Below, in pieces: positions 60,483-64,000 of a stretch of DNA of 64,000 nt. Source of the stretch: Autumnicola musiva. GTDB lineage: Bacteria; Bacteroidota; Bacteroidia; Flavobacteriales; Flavobacteriaceae. The position numbers and the translations under genes are program-made. The DNA is taken from positions 124,001 through 188,000 of the forward strand of contig NZ_JAVRHK010000007.1 of NCBI RefSeq assembly GCF_031846585.1, given 5' to 3'. The notes under the pieces are model-generated. The model did no database searches. It was given only the letters and a program-made list of their open reading frames with translations, and was not told the DNA's origin. The first letter of the stretch is position 1. The number at the start of each line of letters is the position of its first letter.

Positions 60483-60565
60483 TAATTAGGTTGTGTTGTT
60501 AAAATTATTTCCTGAGGATCCAATCCTTGTGTTAATTTCAACAGGTTCTGGGCACCTGAGATACT

Positions 60566-62134
60566 TTATTTTACCCCTTTAAGTTTTGAAAGGCGGCTGT
60601 AGAGTACTTCCACAGGCTGAATCCTGATTTCATTCTGATCTTTTATTTCAGCATCGTAAAGAAAGTCCTGATGCAGCTCCGCAAAACGTTCATTTAATTC
60701 CCCTGCCTCCTCGAATATCTCATCCAGTTTGGTCAATAGCTCCTGAGAATCTTCTCTCTCATAGTCTTTAGAATTATATTCAGCCTCTACTTCTTTGAAT
60801 TTCAGATAATGCATCCTCAGATCGGCCATGAGTTTAAAATGAGCAAATTCCTCCAAGTTAGTTTTAGGTTTAAGTTTATACAACATTTCCCTAGCCTCAC
60901 CGTAGGAATTTCTGATCTCCGAAATACTTTCGCTTCTGGCAGGTTTACCGTTCTGGATCAGTTCAGGACGAACTGATAAAAATTGCCAAAGTTTTTTTCC
61001 TTCTTCTTTTGTAAGACCAAACCTATGCTGGGCGTAATTCACAACAAAAGCTTCAGGATCCAGTGGTTCTTCCTGATCCAGTGCCTGTGCAAAGGCTGCG
61101 ATCAAAATACGGAAACCTGCCATTGGATAAGTATTTCTTATTTGTTCCATGTCTATGACATGATCTCCCACATCCCAGGTAAATCCATAAACTCCCGAAG
61201 TTGACCAGGAGGTCATGATCATTCCCTCATATCCCGCTTCTCTGGCATATGGAACAAAATCCTTCTGATTTCTGAAATGTGTAGTCCAATTCGTCATGTA
61301 CCAGTTATCTGGATGACTCCGAATAGAAGGGGCACCCCAGAAAGTAAATCCTTCTTTTTGAAGGGCTGAAACATCCCCGAAGTGATTAACCTTCCAGCCA
61401 TAGTTCCAATCAACAAAAATTGTCTCCTCTGGTAATTCTCCGGCTGCTTCTGGATATTTCAGGATAATATCAGCCCACATTACTGGTTTTTTCCCTAGGT
61501 CTATGACTATTTCGGTGATCATTTTCATGTGGTCCACAAAGAGCTTTGACTTTCCCTGCTCTGCCACTTTCTTAGAACATTTCTCGCAATGCCCAAGAAG
61601 ATAAGTTTCGTCTCCCCCAATATGTATATAATCGGAATTATGAACTTCGGCCATATCCGAAAATAGATCTGTATAGAGTTTTCTGGCTTCCACTGTTTCC
61701 ATAGGACATAACTGGGAAATGTCTTTCCTATCCTCTTTTAAAACACTATACCGCGGATTTCTGAGAATATACTCTACATGCCCCAGACTCTGTTGTAAGG
61801 GAATGATCTCAATCCCAAGGCTCTCACAGTAGGAAATAAAATCTATCACTTCTTCTCTACTATAGGAGAATTCATTAGAGATAACTGGATGCTCCTTAAA
61901 AGGATAGGTTCCTTCCCATTCCACCACAAGGGTATTCATGCCGAATTCGGCGAGTTCATCTGCAAAATTTCGTAAAGCTTGTGGAGTCATTACCTGAATC
62001 CGTAAATCGACATGGAATCCTTTCCTTTTGAAATCTTCACTTATTGAAGGTAATGGAGCCTGTGCTCCACCCAAGAACGGTATATTCATAGCCAAAACGA
62101 CTATAAATAATTTGAAAATCTTTTTATTGCTCAT
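60566..62134 (-). CDS. GH20-related exo-hexosaminidase (HexD-like)
   Basis: 522 residues with signal MSNKKIFKLFIVVLAMNIPF. TIM-barrel glycosidase with the GH20 catalytic pair D175-E176 in YIHIGGDETYLLGHCEKC. It lacks the usual GH20 N-terminal domain and is more like the eukaryotic HexD branch (active on GalNAc/GlcNAc). The CxxC-like cysteines after the catalytic pair are unusual. It is one of two hexosaminidases in the cluster, so different linkages or a chain-end order may be covered. Confidence 0.85.
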   Translation of the reverse strand: MSNKKIFKLFIVVLAMNIPFLGGAQAPLPSISEDFKRKGFHVDLRIQVMTPQALRNFADELAEFGMNTLVVEWEGTYPFKEHPVISNEFSYSREEVIDFISYCESLGIEIIPLQQSLGHVEYILRNPRYSVLKEDRKDISQLCPMETVEARKLYTDLFSDMAEVHNSDYIHIGGDETYLLGHCEKCSKKVAEQGKSKLFVDHMKMITEIVIDLGKKPVMWADIILKYPEAAGELPEETIFVDWNYGWKVNHFGDVSALQKEGFTFWGAPSIRSHPDNWYMTNWTTHFRNQKDFVPYAREAGYEGMIMTSWSTSGVYGFTWDVGDHVIDMEQIRNTYPMAGFRILIAAFAQALDQEEPLDPEAFVVNYAQHRFGLTKEEGKKLWQFLSVRPELIQNGKPARSESISEIRNSYGEAREMLYKLKPKTNLEEFAHFKLMADLRMHYLKFKEVEAEYNSKDYEREDSQELLTKLDEIFEEAGELNERFAELHQDFLYDAEIKDQNEIRIQPVEVLYSRLSKLKGVK

Positions 62135-62233
62135 TCTATTGGTATTTTCGTTTAGTTAAGGATTTTTCCAGATTTCTTATTAAGAAACCAGGTGTTTCGA
62201 GGATGCCCTTCACCTTTTCACCAGTTGAATTTT

Positions 62234-63031
62234 CTAATATTTTGCTCCTGTTATTCTCTGCGCACTGCTTTCATCAAAGGAAATTGCTCCAAAAGCTTCT
62301 TCATCAAAAAAGAACTCACAATTCGGATGTTCCGTAAGTATAGATGCAGGGCACGAGGTGGCGATAGGCCCCGTAAGTGCATTTTCTACTGCTTCCGATT
62401 TATTTTCTCCCAGCACCACACAAAACAGGTGCTCCCCTTTCATGAGAGTAGGAATGGTTAAGGTAAGTGCCTTTTCGGGTACTTTTTCTAAAGAATCGAA
62501 AAGTCCTTCATTCACCTGTTGCAAACGACAGGCTTCGTCTAATTCAACTACTTTAATGATATCCGGGTCATTGAAATCAGCTACAGGAGGGTCGTTAAAA
62601 GCAATATGCCCGTTCTCTCCTATCCCTAAACATACGATGTCTATAGTACCATCATTAATCAGATCTGTAAATCTTCCAATTTCTTCCTGAGATTTTTCTT
62701 CACTATTGATGGTGAATCGTTCTTTAAGATCCACTTTAGAAAAAAGTCTCTTCTCTAAATAGGTCGCGAACAATTGAGGCGAATCCTTTGGCAATCCAAT
62801 ATATTCATCCATATTAAATGCAATTATTTTATGCCAATTAATTGTGGATGAGTGCACCAAATAATCCAACATCCCATCTTGAGAAGGGGCTGCAGCAAAT
62901 ATCATCCTAATCGTTTCTTTTTCTTCTTGTAGCTTTTCAATGCATTTTTCTACAGCTCTGCCCGCAGCCATTGCTGTCGATTCTCTATCCACGAAGACAT
63001 GAACATTCTCCGGAAAATTAGCAATTTTCAT
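62234..63031 (-). CDS. Divergent NagB-like glucosamine-6-phosphate isomerase paralogue
   Basis: 265 residues of the GlcN-6-P deaminase/6-phosphogluconolactonase superfamily. The acidic FNMDEY is kept, but the phosphate loop reads MIFAAAPSQDGML in place of LATGATP, and the catalytic loop is GIGENGHIAFNDPP, so the ring-opening Asp of E. coli NagB (D141) is Asn140 and its E148 is Asp147. The histidine (H142) is kept. Therefore either a different phosphosugar or a different mechanism is likely. It is 99 bases upstream of the HexD-like gene, same strand. Confidence 0.8.
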   Translation of the reverse strand: MKIANFPENVHVFVDRESTAMAAGRAVEKCIEKLQEEKETIRMIFAAAPSQDGMLDYLVHSSTINWHKIIAFNMDEYIGLPKDSPQLFATYLEKRLFSKVDLKERFTINSEEKSQEEIGRFTDLINDGTIDIVCLGIGENGHIAFNDPPVADFNDPDIIKVVELDEACRLQQVNEGLFDSLEKVPEKALTLTIPTLMKGEHLFCVVLGENKSEAVENALTGPIATSCPASILTEHPNCEFFFDEEAFGAISFDESSAQRITGAKY

Positions 63032-63156
63032 TTCTTTCTTCTTTATTATATAATTTTTAAATTCAGAGATTAATTTCAGGAAATAGAACCCCTCCTCGAG
63101 CTTTACTCTTTTTTCAATGAGAAGATTTATTTCTAAGAACCGCCTATGTATCCTGA

Positions 63157-63921
63157 TTAATAAATTTCGACCCGGTCTATAACCATTTCAGCCTCTTCAA
63201 GATCTGAAGGAGCATTTCCCCTGAAGAGCCATAGATTTATCTTAAGCCTTTCATCAACGTCCGGAGGAATATTATCTCCTGTATATCTCCATTCATGAAT
63301 AATATCCTCCTCTTCCGGATCTAATGTATGTCCTCTGTAACTCGCAAATTCAATAAATGACTCCTGCCAGTCAAACCAATGTGTAGAAAAAGACCCCTCC
63401 AGGTTTAGATCATAGCGCACTTTATTGTTAGGTAAATAAGAAGGTTGTACTGCAAATTGTGAATCTTCATTATTCGGATCAGACCATCGTGAAAATTCGA
63501 TATCAATCTCTTCTTCGTCATTTTTATAAGTAAATAAACCGGCTACCACATTAGGATCCAGTTGGTCGACCCGACTTGCTACATAAAACACATATTTATT
63601 ATGTCCATAGTTTTTCCGCAAAGTTATACCAGAGCAGAACCAATTACCTCCTTTTTGTACGATCTTTAGATGTAACCGGCCCTGATCATCCACCCACACA
63701 TTTTCTTCTGAATCAGAAAAAAGGTTGGGTCCTGGTCCTACAAAATTTTCTCCTGAAGTTCGAACTACCCATTCAAAACCAGAAAACTCAATAATTCTGG
63801 TCGTTGGCTCCTTTTCTTCTTCCCCCTCATTTTCCTGGCTACTACATGATTGCACTGTTAAATAAAGAAATAGAACAAGGCTCAATCTGAGCATTCTCTT
63901 GGGACTGCAACTGATCTTCAT
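63157..63921 (-). CDS. GH16-like secreted lipoprotein
   Basis: 254 residues with lipoprotein signal ending LTVQSC. The concanavalin-like jelly-roll core includes WVDDQGRLHLKIVQ, KYVFYVASRVDQLDPNVVAG and the catalytic-type segment EEEIDIEFSRW, which keeps the ExDxE order of GH16 hydrolases. Many such small proteins act on algal or fungal beta-glucans or carrageenan-like polymers, but some are non-catalytic. It is the first complete gene at the right edge and lies upstream of the nag genes on the same strand. Confidence 0.8.
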   Translation of the reverse strand: MKISCSPKRMLRLSLVLFLYLTVQSCSSQENEGEEEKEPTTRIIEFSGFEWVVRTSGENFVGPGPNLFSDSEENVWVDDQGRLHLKIVQKGGNWFCSGITLRKNYGHNKYVFYVASRVDQLDPNVVAGLFTYKNDEEEIDIEFSRWSDPNNEDSQFAVQPSYLPNNKVRYDLNLEGSFSTHWFDWQESFIEFASYRGHTLDPEEEDIIHEWRYTGDNIPPDVDERLKINLWLFRGNAPSDLEEAEMVIDRVEIY

Positions 63922-63933
63922 TAAATTATATAA

Positions 63934-64000
63934 TTAATTAATAGTTATAGAAACATCAAAGGGTTCCACCCTGGAGCCGGCTCTATCTCTGGCAGAAAGA
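63934..64000 (-). CDS. 3' end of a gene cut by the window edge
   Basis: The last 21 codons of a minus-strand frame read SARDRAGSRVEPFDVSITIN then TAA, 10 bases before the start of the GH16-like gene. The ending resembles the last strand of an Ig-like or fibronectin-type domain, as in exported PUL proteins. Too short to assign. Confidence 0.45.
   Translation of the reverse strand, partial: LSARDRAGSRVEPFDVSITIN

Noticed and set aside
1..64000. CRISPR arrays, rRNA genes, prophage structural genes
   Set aside because: No regularly spaced repeats, no rRNA-like stretch and no phage structural proteins were seen.

Overview
The window looks like a chromosome segment of a flavobacterium (Bacteroidota, probably family Flavobacteriaceae, marine or algae-associated). 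Evidence: a GldJ gliding/type IX secretion lipoprotein, a PorV shuttle protein, TonB receptors with a carboxypeptidase-like N-terminal domain, NagB fused to a PIG-L-type domain, LytTR/His_kinase signalling pairs, low G+C, and several perfect TAnnTTTG -7 promoter boxes. I cannot name genus or species.

Region 1 (1-31 kb) is mostly conserved housekeeping DNA: purK-purE, an M3 peptidase, an ECF sigma/zinc-type anti-sigma pair, two Tat-type ferritin-like proteins, glycine dehydrogenase gcvP, a KASIII-methyltransferase-glycosyltransferase group, a PafA-like phosphatase, mlaE-mlaF, a DUF389 membrane protein, manC, a SprT-like protein, an SDR, an M28 peptidase, pdhC-pdhA, cdd, porV, gldJ and murF. 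Between porV and gldJ I see no porU. Instead there is a compact, promoter-preceded, rod-folding element that looks like a small RNA gene.

Region 2 (30-45 kb) is more variable: a GluR0-like ligand-gated potassium channel, tRNA-Val(GAC), a histidine-rich TonB-receptor/lipoprotein operon probably concerned with metal uptake, an animal-type haem peroxidase, a run of small envelope proteins (including a 35-residue single-helix protein), and a LytTR regulator/TPR kinase pair.

Region 3 (45-64 kb) is a carbohydrate-utilisation region with clear scars. On the left are a sialidase-like lipoprotein and a GH78 rhamnosidase. At 49.2-50.0 kb lie an IS256-type transposase relic, the 3' end of a tRNA gene with its terminator, and a broken DASS transporter, which together look like an island edge. 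To the right is an N-acetylglucosamine catabolic cluster: ROK regulator, NagB-PIG-L fusion, CBM9-like protein, two GH20 enzymes, NagA, an SSS symporter, a second divergent NagB-like protein and a GH16-like lipoprotein. Embedded in it is uxuA, preceded by a 46-codon chimera joining the start of a KDG kinase to the end of an SDR oxidoreductase: an in-frame deletion scar that removed most of a uronate pathway.

The GH20 enzymes would release GlcNAc outside the cytoplasm. The SSS carrier would import it, a kinase not seen here would phosphorylate it, and NagA then NagB would turn it into fructose-6-phosphate, with the ROK protein as likely sensor.
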